The notes under the pieces were generated by a model that saw only the letters and a list, made by a program, of their open reading frames with translations, was not told the origin of the DNA and searched no databases. A program made the translations under genes and the position numbers. A stretch of DNA of 64,000 nt, from the NCBI GenBank assembly GCA_950295325.1, contig OX485807.1, positions 7,132,501 to 7,196,500 of the forward strand, written 5' to 3'. Positions 1 to 9,150 of the stretch are shown piece by piece. The DNA comes from Polytrichum commune (taxonomy: Eukaryota; Streptophyta; Polytrichopsida; Polytrichales; Polytrichaceae). Position 1 is the stretch's first letter. Each line of letters begins with the position of its first letter.

Positions 1-263
1 CTTGTGCCGCGGACGGAATGTTGGGAGGTGGGTTTGTCCTACCAAGGCAATTCATGTTCGTGCCGCGGACGGAGTGTGGGAAGGTGGCTTTGTGCTACCA
101 AGGCAAAACATGTTTGTTTTGCGGACAAACTATTAGAAATTGGTTTTGTGGCACCAAACCAATTTGTCCCGCGGACGAAATGTTTGAAGTTGGCTTTGCG
201 GACCAAGCCAAGCCAAGTTGCCGAGGACCAAATGTAAGACGATGGCATTGTGGCCAAGGCTAG
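1..263 (+). pseudogene. gag zinc-knuckle repeat remnant (A)
   Basis: About four tandem copies of a 57-60 bp unit containing GCCGCGGACGGA. In translation they give cysteine-rich stretches such as CLFCGQT and SCRGPNVRRW that resemble decayed CCHC zinc knuckles of a retrotransposon Gag. Reading frames shift between units, so no intact knuckle array remains. Elements E, F and G carry a longer version of the array and I and D a shorter one. The zinc-knuckle reading is inferred from cysteine spacing. Confidence 0.55.
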
Positions 264-388
264 TAGCCTTAAGCCGAGGCCAAGTATTTTGTACCTTGAG
301 GCTCAAATGAATGGGAGGCTTGTCTCATGGGTTGACAAAGAATTAAGGCATTCTTTCATGACCCCAAAGCTCACAAGGGAGTTGGGGT

Positions 389-778
389 TTGCCGATTGGT
401 AGAGTGGTGAAGCCCACCAAGGTGTGGTTTGGAAAGGGCGAACCGCATGAGACAAAGGAGGCCGCGATGCATGTAACCTTTCAATGTGGGACATTGGAAT
501 TTTGTCAAAATTTCACACCATGTGAAATAGATGAAATGCATGTCATTGTGAAGGCCGCCTTCTTTGAAACTCACATGATAGATGTGAGGTGCAAGCCGGT
601 GTGCTTGCGGTGCATTATGATGTGTCATAATGGCAAAGAATTGAAGTTCAAATTGACAAGGACTCCTATGGTAGGAGGACCCAAGTTGAATTTGGTATTA
701 ATGGACCAAATGAAATATGGTAAACATAATGGTTGTGGTTCAATTGAAGCAACTCCAAGGAACTCATGGGGAGGCTAG
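389..778 (+). pseudogene. Protease-like (retropepsin) segment of pol (A)
   Basis: A 129-codon open stretch containing PTKVWFGKGEPHETKEAA and KLTRTPMVGGPKLNLVLMD. It sits between the zinc knuckles and the RT/RNase H linker, where chromovirus pol carries its aspartic protease. The catalytic DTGA-type motif would lie upstream and I do not see it intact. The same segment recurs in I (17037-17417), D (22770-23165), E (32314-32697), F (37877-38266) and G (44224-44613), so it is one of the better preserved parts of the family. Confidence 0.6.
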
Positions 779-2085
779 GAAAGATGGGCCTCCCCCAAAC
801 CATACTTGTGGGATGTTGGTGAGATACAAGGATGTATTCACCAATGTGTTGCTCAAAATGTTACCGCCAAGAAGTGAATTGCAACTTTGCTCAAGAAGAA
901 ATTGAGTTCTTGAGGCATGTGGTGACAAAGGAAGTTGGTGGACAAACATGAAGAATTTCAAGGCAATCCAAGAGGAGAATTGGTCCTTGACTCAAAAAAA
1001 AAGAGCTTAGGTCATTGGTTGGCCTAGCCGACTACTACCACCACTTCATTCTAGATTTGTTTTAAGATTGCTAGGGCCTTACTCGACTTATTGAGGAAAT
1101 GGCTATTCCAAGAGTGGGATGAGCCTTGTCACCAAGCCCTTGGGAAGCTCAAGAGCAAGTTCCCTTCACAAGATGTGGTTAAGTTTCCGGGTTTTCATAA
1201 GCATTTTGAGGTGCACATGGAGACGAAGGACTTTATCATTGGCGGATGTTGATCCAAGATGGATGACCATTGCTTATGAGAGCATTAAGCTCCATGGTTG
1301 TCGAACCTTGTCCGGCTTGTGCAAGAAATGGCTATCCCAAGAGTGGGATGAGCCGTGCCACCAAGCCATTGAGGAGCTTAAGACGAAGTTCTCTTTGCCG
1401 CCCGTGCTCAAGTTCGCGGAGTTTGACATACCTTTTGAGGTGCATACGGGGGCGAGAGATTTTATTTGGCGGATGTGGATGTAAAAAAAAAAATGGCCAT
1501 TGCATATGGGAACATGAAGCTCGATGGTTGTAAGACCTTGTCCGACTTGTGAAAGAAATGGCTATCCCAAGAGTGGGACTAGCCTTGTCACCAAGTCTTT
1601 GGGGAGCTTAAGAGCAAGTCCTCTTCACCGCCCGTGCTCAAGTTCATGGAGTTTGACAAACCTTTTGAGGTGCATACGGGGGCGAGTAACTTTGCCAATT
1701 ATGGATTATGTGTAAGATGGATGGCCATTGCATATGCGAGCATGAAGCTCGATGGTTGTCAAAGAAGACAACCAACTCATGACAAAGAACTTCTTTGCGG
1801 TAGTGCATTACTTGAAGATGTGGCGACACTAGTTGGGGTCGTACAAAGTAAAGGTCTACAAGGACAATGTGTCCTAAAAGTATTTTGACATACAAGCGCA
1901 AGTGAGCGCCAAATCATTGCGTTGGCATGATAGTTTGGCGCTTATGAAGGTGGATTTGGTCCACAAACCGGACCATGGAAATGTGGTGCCGGATGCGCTA
2001 AGTAGACCGGATGAGTTCCAAGCAATGAGAACCATCCAAACCTTGTGGCTAATGTGTGCCGGCGAAGGAAACTTGTGATGCAAGA
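779..2085 (+). pseudogene. RT/RNase H remnant with RT core deleted and linker in tandem (A)
   Basis: The text passes from the N-terminal RT linker (LPPRSE, near 870) directly into the segment that normally follows the RT palm (EFLRHVV, then SLVGLADYYHHFI). Everything that would carry the catalytic YxDD motif, roughly 600 bp, is absent. The connection segment (WLSQEWDEPCHQA...FEVHTGA) then occurs three times at a 229 bp spacing (near 1102, 1331 and 1560), with stops between copies. RNase H-like sequence follows (KLDGCQRRQPTHDKELL, then VLKVF and a degenerate DALSR-type region). Frames are interrupted many times. Confidence 0.8.
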
Positions 2086-2150
2086 TACGGGAGGGGTAAA
2101 TTAACTACCCCGAGGCACAAAAGCTTTTAGGTGAGCTTCGCAAGAGCAAG

Positions 2151-3135
2151 GTGCTCAAAGAGGCTAAGTTGGTGGACGGATTGTTCAAGTGTAAGCAAAG
2201 TCGGGTGTATGTGCCTCAAGGCAAGTTGAGGCTATCGGTTTTGAAGGAAAAATGTGATAGTCCTATTGCCGGCCATAGAGGAGAAAGAAAAAACCGCCAT
2301 AGAATGGTGTCATGGAGGTACCATTGGCGGTGCATAAAGGAGGATATAACCCACTTTGTGAAGGCGTGAATAAAGTGCCAAGAGAACCGAGCCTCTTACC
2401 AAAAGCAAGGCGGTTTCTTGCAACCGTTGCCTATCCCGTCGGCGCCATGGCATAGTATGTGCATGGACTTGATCACAAGTTTGCCGGAGTCACATGGGTA
2501 TGATGCCATCTTGTTGATGGTAGAGCGGTTTGCCAAGTTGGCACACATGGTGCCGATTGTGGGAACCGCCACCGCGTTGGAGACCGCATAGCCTTTTCTC
2601 AAAGGATGGTTGAGGCACCACGGGTTGCCAAGAGTGATTGTGTGGGATCAAGATCCAAAGTTCACAAGTGCATTTTCAATGCATTTCTCTAAGGAGGTTG
2701 TATTGAAACTAAGGTTTAGCACGGCCATGTATTCCCAAATGGATGGGAAAACAAAGCGTGTGAATGGAGACTTGAAGCAATACTTGAGGAACTTGGTGGG
2801 GGCGGACCAAGGAGATTGGGCGGACTATGTGGGTCGAGCGGAGTGTAATTGCAATGTAGCCACGCACTTGGCTACCAAGGGGTGGTCTTTGGTGGTGGCT
2901 TATGGAGTGGATGCGCTCCAACCTATTAACCTAGCTCTCGAGGGGGCACATTCAACACTAGAGGTTAACCAAGATGGTGAGGACTTGGCCAAGGATGGTA
3001 AACAAGTCTTGGAGATGACCAAGTTGTTGGTGGAGAAAGCCCGAAGGTGCTACGGAGTGCTAGTAAATGCCGGAAGACGCGAAGTGGAGAATGAGGTGGG
3101 CCATAAGGTGTTGTTGAATGTGAACAACTTCACTT
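2151..3135 (+). pseudogene. Integrase remnant (A)
   Basis: The zinc-binding N-terminal part (LRLSVLKEKCDSPIAGHRGE) is followed by the catalytic core: first Asp in CMDLITSLPESHGYDAILL, second Asp in VIVWDQDPKFTSAF, then the region of the third acidic residue. In this copy the expected Glu of GKxER is Lys (GKTKRVNG), which would remove the D,D35E triad. A stop also separates the two halves near 2590 (ETA followed by TAG). The integrase C-terminal sequence ends near 3135. This copy cannot make active integrase. Confidence 0.82.
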
Positions 3136-3139
3136 AGCC

Positions 3140-3570
3140 GGAAGGCCTCGCTCCAAAAGTTCATGTCCAAAATTGGAGCTTCATTTTCCATTGTGGAACA
3201 AGTGTTCAAGGACATGTATAAGTTGGAATTACCGCCGGATATCAAAGTGCATCCGACATTTCATGTCTCATTACGAAAGTCATTTTAGCACGACACCTTG
3301 TGGCCCGATCACAAGCAAGTGATTAGGCCACGTCCCGACCTTGTGGAGGTCATTTGGAACATGAGGTAAGAGGGCATCCTCAAGTGTAGGAAGCCCAAGT
3401 GAAAATGAAAGAAAATGTACAAAGGAGTACTTGGTGAAATGGTGAGGATACCATGAGAAAGAAGCCGTTTGGGTCGCGGCAAGAGACATGATGAACGGCA
3501 AGGAATTGGTAAAGCACTTTGAAGAAACTAAGGCTAAGGATTCCAATAAAATGAAGCGTAGGCATTGATG
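3140..3570 (+). pseudogene. Integrase tail and chromodomain remnant (A)
   Basis: Decayed sequence reading, across frame changes, as the post-integrase linker (KLELPPDIKVHPTFHVSL) and a chromodomain-like tail (EGILKCRK, then VKW, then WVAARDM). This arrangement is typical of chromoviruses, whose chromodomain can direct integration to heterochromatin. Several stops and indels are present. The call rests on gene order and short motifs. Confidence 0.6.
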
Positions 3571-3579
3571 AGGACATCA

Positions 3580-4368
3580 ATCTCCTTTAGTGGGGGAGAG
3601 ACGCTAGTAGCACACTTAGCTTCGAGGCTAATTGCTCCACAACATGAACTTGTTCTTTGGCTTGAGGGAATAAAGTCCAAACTTTAGTGGTGCAAAGAGA
3701 AAAGTATGAGATGAGGTCCTAGTCTTGTACTTGTGCTTGGTTAATGGAAGAGGGGGAATAGATATGCCAAACTAAGTTGGGTAAGCCGAGTAATTGGGGG
3801 CCATGGCTTGGAGGGGCCTTGGATAAAACCAAGAAACTTCTTAATTGTGGGCTTGTCCGGGCGGGGACAAGGTGATGGCGCGTGCTCATAAAAGTGCTAC
3901 CCGCGAGCTAACGAGAGTTGGCGCATGGGAGTCATGAACCCATGTCTCGAAAGAGCAAAGTGGGAACCAAGTCGGGCGGGACTTGGCATCACCCCCGTGC
4001 GATCGAGGCGTGGCTTAACAATGGAAAGCCATCTCGGAGTTGCAACCGAGACAACTTAGTGGAAGCGTTGAGGTCTCGCCTAGATGTGTCACGTTAGGCT
4101 AGTGGAGCCTAACGGGGGAGGCCCCAAAGGAGGGGCAACCCAAGTGAGTCCCAAAGTAGGTGGGTCTAGTATAGGTTAGGTCCTTGGAGGAGAGATCCAA
4201 GGTCGCTAACGGACCACCTAGGAACGACACCTTTGGGACTATGCCAAATTTGAAGGTGCATTGTGGGGGTCGCGCCCTAAGGTAAACACAATGCCGCACC
4301 ATAGAGGATGGCAACTTGAGAATTGGTGTGCCGACTACGAGTATAGTCGATGAGGGCATCGACTCCGT
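3580..4368 (+). other. 3' untranslated region of element A
   Basis: About 790 bp of noncoding DNA between the last pol remnant and the polypurine tract. It begins with the purine run AGTGGGGGAGAG near 3592 and contains several perfect stem-loops, e.g. CGTTAGGCT/AGCCTAACG. It is strongly conserved among all family-1 copies and better kept than the coding frames. Its role is unknown. Confidence 0.6.
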
Positions 4369-4566
4369 TTGGTGGGGGTGAGTGTCGCGCACCTCTCCAT
4401 GAGGAGTGCCCGAAACACCATGGGCACAAGGGGGACCCCGGAGTGACACCCGGGACTTGTGGCGCCGTTGGTGAGAGGGCCCAAGTGATCCTAGTGTGGG
4501 TGAGGGCCCCGGGCGTTGGGAACGCCTCCCACCCACAAAGACTAGGAGGCATGAGGGTGAGGCCAT
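4099..4566 (-). other. Antisense 155-codon ORF across 3' LTR and 3' UTR (A)
   Basis: An ATG-initiated frame on the strand opposite to gag/pol. It starts in the 3' LTR just after the GCCATGAGCTA stem-loop, crosses the polypurine tract and stops in the 3' UTR. Translation is Pro/Ser/Arg-rich with no domain I recognise. Same-length versions occur in C (6331-6798), I (13251-13718), E (28545-29012) and F (34312-34779); D and G have altered forms. Expression is not shown; because the copies are young, an open frame may persist by descent alone. Confidence 0.3.
4369..4382 (+). other. Polypurine tract of A
   Basis: TTGGTGGGGGTGAG lies immediately before the TG of the 3' LTR, the expected place of the plus-strand primer. 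The same tract abuts the 3' LTR in every family-1 copy with an internal region. Confidence 0.75.
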
Positions 4567-4587
4567 GAGCTATGCGTAGCTCATGGC
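4562..4587. repeat. LTR stem-loop, 11 bp stem
   Basis: Perfect inverted repeat GCCATGAGCTA / TAGCTCATGGC with loop TGCG. It is one of a series of hairpins in the family-1 LTR; the same stem is found in the other copies, with occasional mismatches. Confidence 0.8.
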
Positions 4588-4657
4588 GTGGTGATTCTAG
4601 AATGCTCAAGATCACCTCAATCGGAGGTGTGAGCTAGGAGTTATGGCCATTTGAGTG

Positions 4658-4681
4658 GGGCGCTGTCCCGGGACAGCGCCC
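4658..4681. repeat. 24 bp perfect palindrome in LTR
   Basis: Self-complementary: GGGCGCTGTCCC joined to GGGACAGCGCCC without a loop. Present in most family-1 LTRs (for example 13136-13159), mutated on one arm in E and D, and decayed in the old solo LTR at 61542. Function unknown; RNA dimerisation is a possibility only. Confidence 0.85.
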
Positions 4682-5355
4682 TGGTACAGCAGTGCCTGGG
4701 AGTGATTCCCGGGACTGCCAAGGTTCAAACAGGCATTACTTCCTCAATACTTGCCCGAACGGGGCAAGTGAGGAGTCCATCGGCATCTACGTGAAGCGTA
4801 GATGAAGATGGAGTGGTTGGTTGTTGGAATCAGACATCATACAAGGAAGTTATGATGGTCTGAAGCTGATGGGGGCTTCTAGGCCCAGCGGCTAAGGGAA
4901 AGTGTCCACTTGGCCCCAACTCTTGGTGGAGAGACAAGAGGTTGGTTGACGGTGGGGTAGGGGCCCCGCGTGAAGTCCTAGAGGCTTATATGGGTGAGGT
5001 GGTGTGGCCTCACCCACCCGAGGCCGAACGGCAAGGCCTCCATGGGCATTGGCCCATTGTGAGGCCATAGTTGCCTAGTATGGTTCGGGTTGTTGTAGTG
5101 TTGCTCCGGCAACGCGATGATCAACATAGGATTGGACTTCCATGGATGGAAGTCCACATTGGGGAAATGGGTTACCGATTAAGGGGTGAGTCCCGAAAGC
5201 AAAGTAGGAGGGTTGGTTCCCTCCTATGAACTATTGGTCCGGGGTAAGAGGAGCTAACCATTAGCATGGCGGAATGCGAAGGGTTAGCGACTCGTAACCT
5301 TTGCTAGAATTGAAAATTGGCAAGATTATTAAGGGACCTAGCAAGGGTTGCGACA

Positions 5356-5541
5356 CTCATGCCCACCATTACCATTAAAATCAATGGTATGGTCAAACTC
5401 CATTCGCACATGATCCTTGTTCCAATTTGAGCCTCACAACCTTTTGGAAACCCCGGGCTCACCATCACAACTTGTATTTTTGATAGCCATGTTTCCCTCA
5501 AAGTGTGAGCTCATAATTTGGAACCCTGCTCTGATACCACG
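5356..5541 (-). pseudogene. gag start and leader of element B
   Basis: Minus-strand leader and first part of Gag (MAIKN... then KGCEAQIGTRIMCEW...TIPLILM), truncated at 5356 where element A's LTR abuts it. Reads right to left from the primer-binding site at 5528-5539. The rest of B would lie left of A, outside the window. Confidence 0.7.
5528..5539 (-). other. Primer-binding site of B (initiator tRNA-Met)
   Basis: GCTCTGATACCA on the plus strand is the reverse complement of TGGTATCAGAGC, the plant initiator tRNA-Met primer site. It lies two bases from the LTR edge. Confidence 0.85.
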
Positions 5542-6514
5542 TGTCGCAACCCTTGCTAGCCCCCCTTGACAATCTTTCGAATTTTCAATTCTAGCAAAGG
5601 TTACGAGCGCTAACCATTCGCATTCCGCCATGCTAATGATTAGCTCCTCCTACCCCGGACCTTATAGTTCATAGGAGGGAACCAACCCTCCTACTTTGCT
5701 TTCGGGACTCACCCCTTAATCGGTAACCCATTCCTAGATGTGGACTTCCATCCATAGAAGTCCAATCCCATGTTGATCATCGCATTGCCGGAGCAACGCT
5801 ACAACAACCCGAAGCATACTAGGCAACTATGGCCTCACAATAGGCCAAAACCCATGGAGGCCGTGCCGTTCGGCCTCGGGTGGGTGAGGCCACACCACCT
5901 CACCCATATAAGCCTCTAGGACTTCACGCGGGGCCCCTACCCCACCGTCAACCAACCTCTTGTCTCTCTACCAAGAGTTGGGGCCAAGTGGACATTCTCC
6001 TTTAGCTGCTGGGCCTAGAACTCCCCAGCAGCTTCAGACCATCATAACTTCCTTGTATGATGTCTGATCATAACAACCAACCACTCTATCTTCATCTACG
6101 CTTCACGTAGATGCCGATGGACTCCTCACTTGCCCCATTCGGGCAAGTCTTGAGGAAGTTATGCCTGTTTGAACCTTGGCAGTCCCGGGAATCACTCCCA
6201 GGCACTGCTGCACCAGGGCGCTGTCCCGGGACAGCGCCCCACTCAAATGGCCAGAACTCCTACCTCACACCTCCGATTGAGGTGTTCTTGAGCATTCTAA
6301 AATCACCACGCCATGAGCTACGCATAGCTTATGGCCTTACCCTTGTGCCTCCTAGTCTCCGTGGGTGGGAGGCGTTCCCAACGCCCGGGGCCTTCACCTA
6401 CACTAGGATCACTTGGGCCCTCTCACCAATGGCGCCACAAGTCCCGGGTGTCACTCCGGTGTCCCCCTTGTGCCCATGGTGTTTTGGGCACTCCTCATGG
6501 AGAGGTGCGTGACA
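5542..6514 (-). repeat. LTR shared by elements B and C (family 1)
   Basis: On the plus strand runs TGTCGCAACCC to GGTGCGTGACA, 973 bp. It has a primer-binding site and gag on its left and a polypurine tract and 3' pol on its right, so it serves as 5' LTR for one internal region and 3' LTR for another. Such an internal-LTR-internal arrangement is expected after recombination between LTRs of tandem copies. Confidence 0.85.
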
Positions 6515-8217
6515 CTCACCCCCACCAAACGGAGTCGATGCCCTCATCGACTATACTCGTAGTCGGCACACCAATTCTCAAGTTGCCATCCTCTATGGTG
6601 CGGCATTGTGTTTACCTTAGGGCGCGACCCCCACAATGCATCTTCAAATTTGGCATCGTCCCAAAGGTGTCGTTCCTAGGTGGTCCGTTAGTGACCTTGG
6701 ATCTCTCATCCAAGGACCTAACCTATACTAGACCCACCTACTTTGGGACTCACTTGGGTTGCCCCTGCTTTGGGGCCTCCCCCGTTAGGCTCCACTAGCC
6801 TAACGTGACACATCTAGGCGAGACCTCAACGCTTCCACTAAGTTGTCTCGGTTGCAACTCCGAGATGGCTTTCCATTGTTAAGCCACGCCTCGATCGCAC
6901 GGGGGTGATGCCAAGTCCCGCCCGACTCGGTTCCCACTTTGCTCTTTCGAGACATGGGTTCATGACTCCCATGCGCCAACTCTCGTTAGCTCGCGGGTAG
7001 CACTTTTATGAGCACGCGCCATCACCTTGTCCCCGCCCGGACAAGCCCACAACTAAGAAGTTTCTTGGTTTTATCCAAGGCCCCTCCAAGCCATGGCCCC
7101 CAATTACTCGGCTTACCCAACCTAATTTGGCATATTTATTCCCCCTCTTCCATTAACCAAGCACAAGTACAAGACTAGGACCTCATCTCATACTTTTCTC
7201 TTTGCACCACTAAAGTTTGGACTTTATTCCCTCAAGCCAAAGAACAAGTTCATGTTGTGGAGTAATTAACCTCGAAGCTAAGTGTGCTACTAGCGTCTCT
7301 CCCCCACTAAAGGATATTGATGTCCTCATCAATGCCTACGCTTCATTTTATTGGAATCCTTAGCCTTAGTTTCTTCAAAGTGCTTCACCAATTCATTGGT
7401 GTTCACCATGTCTCTTGCCGCCACCCAAACGGTTTTTTTTCTCATGGTATCCTCACCATTTCACCAAGTACTCCTTTGTACATTTTCTTTCATTTTCACT
7501 TGGGTTTCCTACACTTGAGGATGCCCTCCTACCTCATGTTCCAAATGACATCCACAAGGTCGGGACGTGGCCTAATCACTTGCTTGTGTTCGGGCCACAA
7601 GGTGTCGTCCTAAAATGACTTTCGTAATGAGACATGAAATGTCGGATGCACTTTGATCTCGGGAGGTAATTCCAACTTATAGATGTCCTTGAACACTTGT
7701 TCCACAATGGGAAACGGAGTTCCAATTTTGGACATGAACTTTGGAGTGAGGCCTTCCGGCTAAGTGAAGTTGTTCACATTCAACAACACCTTTTGGCCCA
7801 CCTCATTCTCCACTTCGCATCTTCCGGCATTGACTTGCACTCCGTAGCACCTTCGGGCTTTCTCCACCAACAACTTAGTCATCTCCAAGACTTGTTTACC
7901 ATCCTTGGCCAAGTCCTCACCATCTAGGTTGAACTCTAGTGTTAAATGTGCCCCCTCAAGAGCTAGGTTAATAGGTTGGAGCGCATCCACTCCATAAGCC
8001 ACCACGAAAGACCACCCCTTGGTAGCCAAGTGCGTGGCTACATTGCAATTACACTCCGCTCGACCCACATAGTCCGCCCAATCTCCTTGGTCCGCCCCCA
8101 CTAAGTTCCTCAAGTATTGCTTCAAGACTCCATTCACACCCTCCGCTTTCCCATCCATTTGGGAATGCAAGGCCGTGCTAAACCTTAGTTTCATTCCGAC
8201 CTCCTTAGAGAAATGCC
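6515..8217 (-). pseudogene. Element C: 3' part of pol, 3' UTR and polypurine tract, truncated
   Basis: Reading right to left: integrase core from GMKLRFSTALHSQMDGKAEGVNG onward (8217-7760), linker and decayed chromodomain (7620-7320), 3' UTR with hairpins, and polypurine tract at 6515-6528 next to the LTR. Homology to other copies stops within the integrase at about 8215 and unrelated sequence begins (CCCCCGGGTGAC). Only part of the integrase survives. Confidence 0.8.
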
Positions 8218-8341
8218 CCCGGGTGACAAGGTGAACCCCCCCCAACCCCCCCAAAAAGCATGGTTATCCGCGCATTACAATCATTTTGCACTTAAAAAAT
8301 GAACGTGTGACACGTTTGGGTCTTCCTCCCTAAACTAACAC

Positions 8342-8656
8342 ATGTGTTCTTGCGTTGACGCGTTGCAGGTTGCTCCCACCCGTAAACCTATGCGGTCTAG
8401 TGCGTCCATCGAGTTGGAGCGTTTCTACTCCATGACCAGAAATGCAAGACAGTCCACTTCATCGTATTCGAATTCTTCGTCGTATAATTCGGGCGGCCGA
8501 CGGAATACAAAATGTGTTATTGATGGCGTTCACCCCAAGAATGGCTATAGTCGCGGGGCGGAGATTTTCAGGAATGTTGAAGCAATGCGAGCAAAAGAAG
8601 CTGCAGCAAAAGAAAAAAAAGCAAAAGAAAAAGAGGTAGTATCCGAGGCTAGATAG
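8342..8656 (+). CDS. Unclassified ORF with Lys/Ala-rich C-terminus
   Basis: 105 codons. Its middle is Ser/Tyr/Asn-rich (SSYSNSSSYNSGG) and its end is a highly charged Ala/Lys/Glu helix (AKEAAAKEKKAKEKE), likely coiled or disordered. A pyrimidine-rich stretch followed by GCGTTGCAG/GTTGC at about 8361-8371 looks like a 3' splice site, so this may be the last exon or a captured fragment of a longer gene whose upstream part is missing. I do not recognise the family. It ends with TAG before AT-rich repeat DNA. It could also be noncoding. Confidence 0.3.
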   Translation: MCSCVDALQVAPTRKPMRSSASIELERFYSMTRNARQSTSSYSNSSSYNSGGRRNTKCVIDGVHPKNGYSRGAEIFRNVEAMRAKEAAAKEKKAKEKEVVSEAR

Positions 8657-8812
8657 GCCATAGTAGGCGTAGGGTTTTGGGCCATAGGCAAGAACATTTT
8701 GGGTCGCACTATCCAATGCATGTGTGGTGTTAGCATGATATGCATTTTACATGCCACACTTTGTATGTTTTTTTTTGCAATAATACAAGTTAGACATGAT
8801 TTCCCCTTCCAT

Positions 8813-9065
8813 ATGGTCTAAGGTTTGGATTGCCCTACCTAAACCATCACAAATATGAGTTTGGAATATTTTGTATGCAATATTATATTGGTTAACATAT
8901 TAACCCTTCAATAAGATCTATGGTTTGGATTGCCCTACCTAAACCATATTCATACAAGCTCTAATATTTTGTGTGCAATAATATGAATGTTTTAAGGTTT
9001 CCCCTTAAATGTGGTCTAAGATTTGGATTGCCCACCCTAAACCATCAAAAATATGAGTTATTTAT
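8813..9065 (+). repeat. Three-copy ~95 bp tandem repeat
   Basis: Three diverged copies of a unit containing GGTTTGGATTGCC...CTAAACCAT, at about 8822, 8923 and 9020. The copies carry substitutions and small indels, so the array is not recent. No coding potential seen. Confidence 0.65.
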
Positions 9066-9150
9066 GGGGTTCTTGGTCTAAACACCTGCTTCAAAGTGTT
9101 CGCATCTTACAACTTTCTCCAATATGTGTTCCATTTATCCTTGTTCTTAT

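Larger units (their letters stand above)
1..5355 (+). mobile_element. Element A: family-1 Ty3/gypsy retrotransposon, 5' end outside window
   Basis: A defective plus-strand LTR retrotransposon. It enters the window inside gag (zinc-knuckle repeats) and continues through protease-like, RNase H-linker, RNase H, integrase and chromodomain remnants, a 3' untranslated region, a polypurine tract and a 3' LTR. The order protease, RNase H, integrase, chromodomain is that of Ty3/gypsy chromoviruses. Directly after the LTR (5356) comes minus-strand gag sequence of another copy, so A probably inserted into that copy. Its 5' LTR and target duplication cannot be checked here. Confidence 0.88.
4383..5355 (+). 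repeat. 3' LTR of element A (family 1, 973 bp)
   Basis: Begins TGTCGCGCACC and ends GGTTGCGACA, an inverted TGTCGC/GCGACA terminus. It contains a 24 bp perfect palindrome (4658-4681) and a stem-loop (4562-4587) and aligns along its length with all other family-1 LTRs in the window. Confidence 0.9.
8218..9150. other. Non-family-1 DNA with short ORF and local repeat
   Basis: Sequence unrelated to the gypsy family. It starts with C-rich runs (8235-8262), contains a 105-codon ORF (8342-8656) and then AT-rich DNA with a threefold repeat. No gene is confidently assigned. Confidence 0.5.

Noticed and set aside
1..263. Cysteine-rich ORFs as a host metallothionein-like gene
   Set aside because: The same repeats recur at the gag position of E, F and G next to protease-like sequence, so they belong to the retrotransposon.
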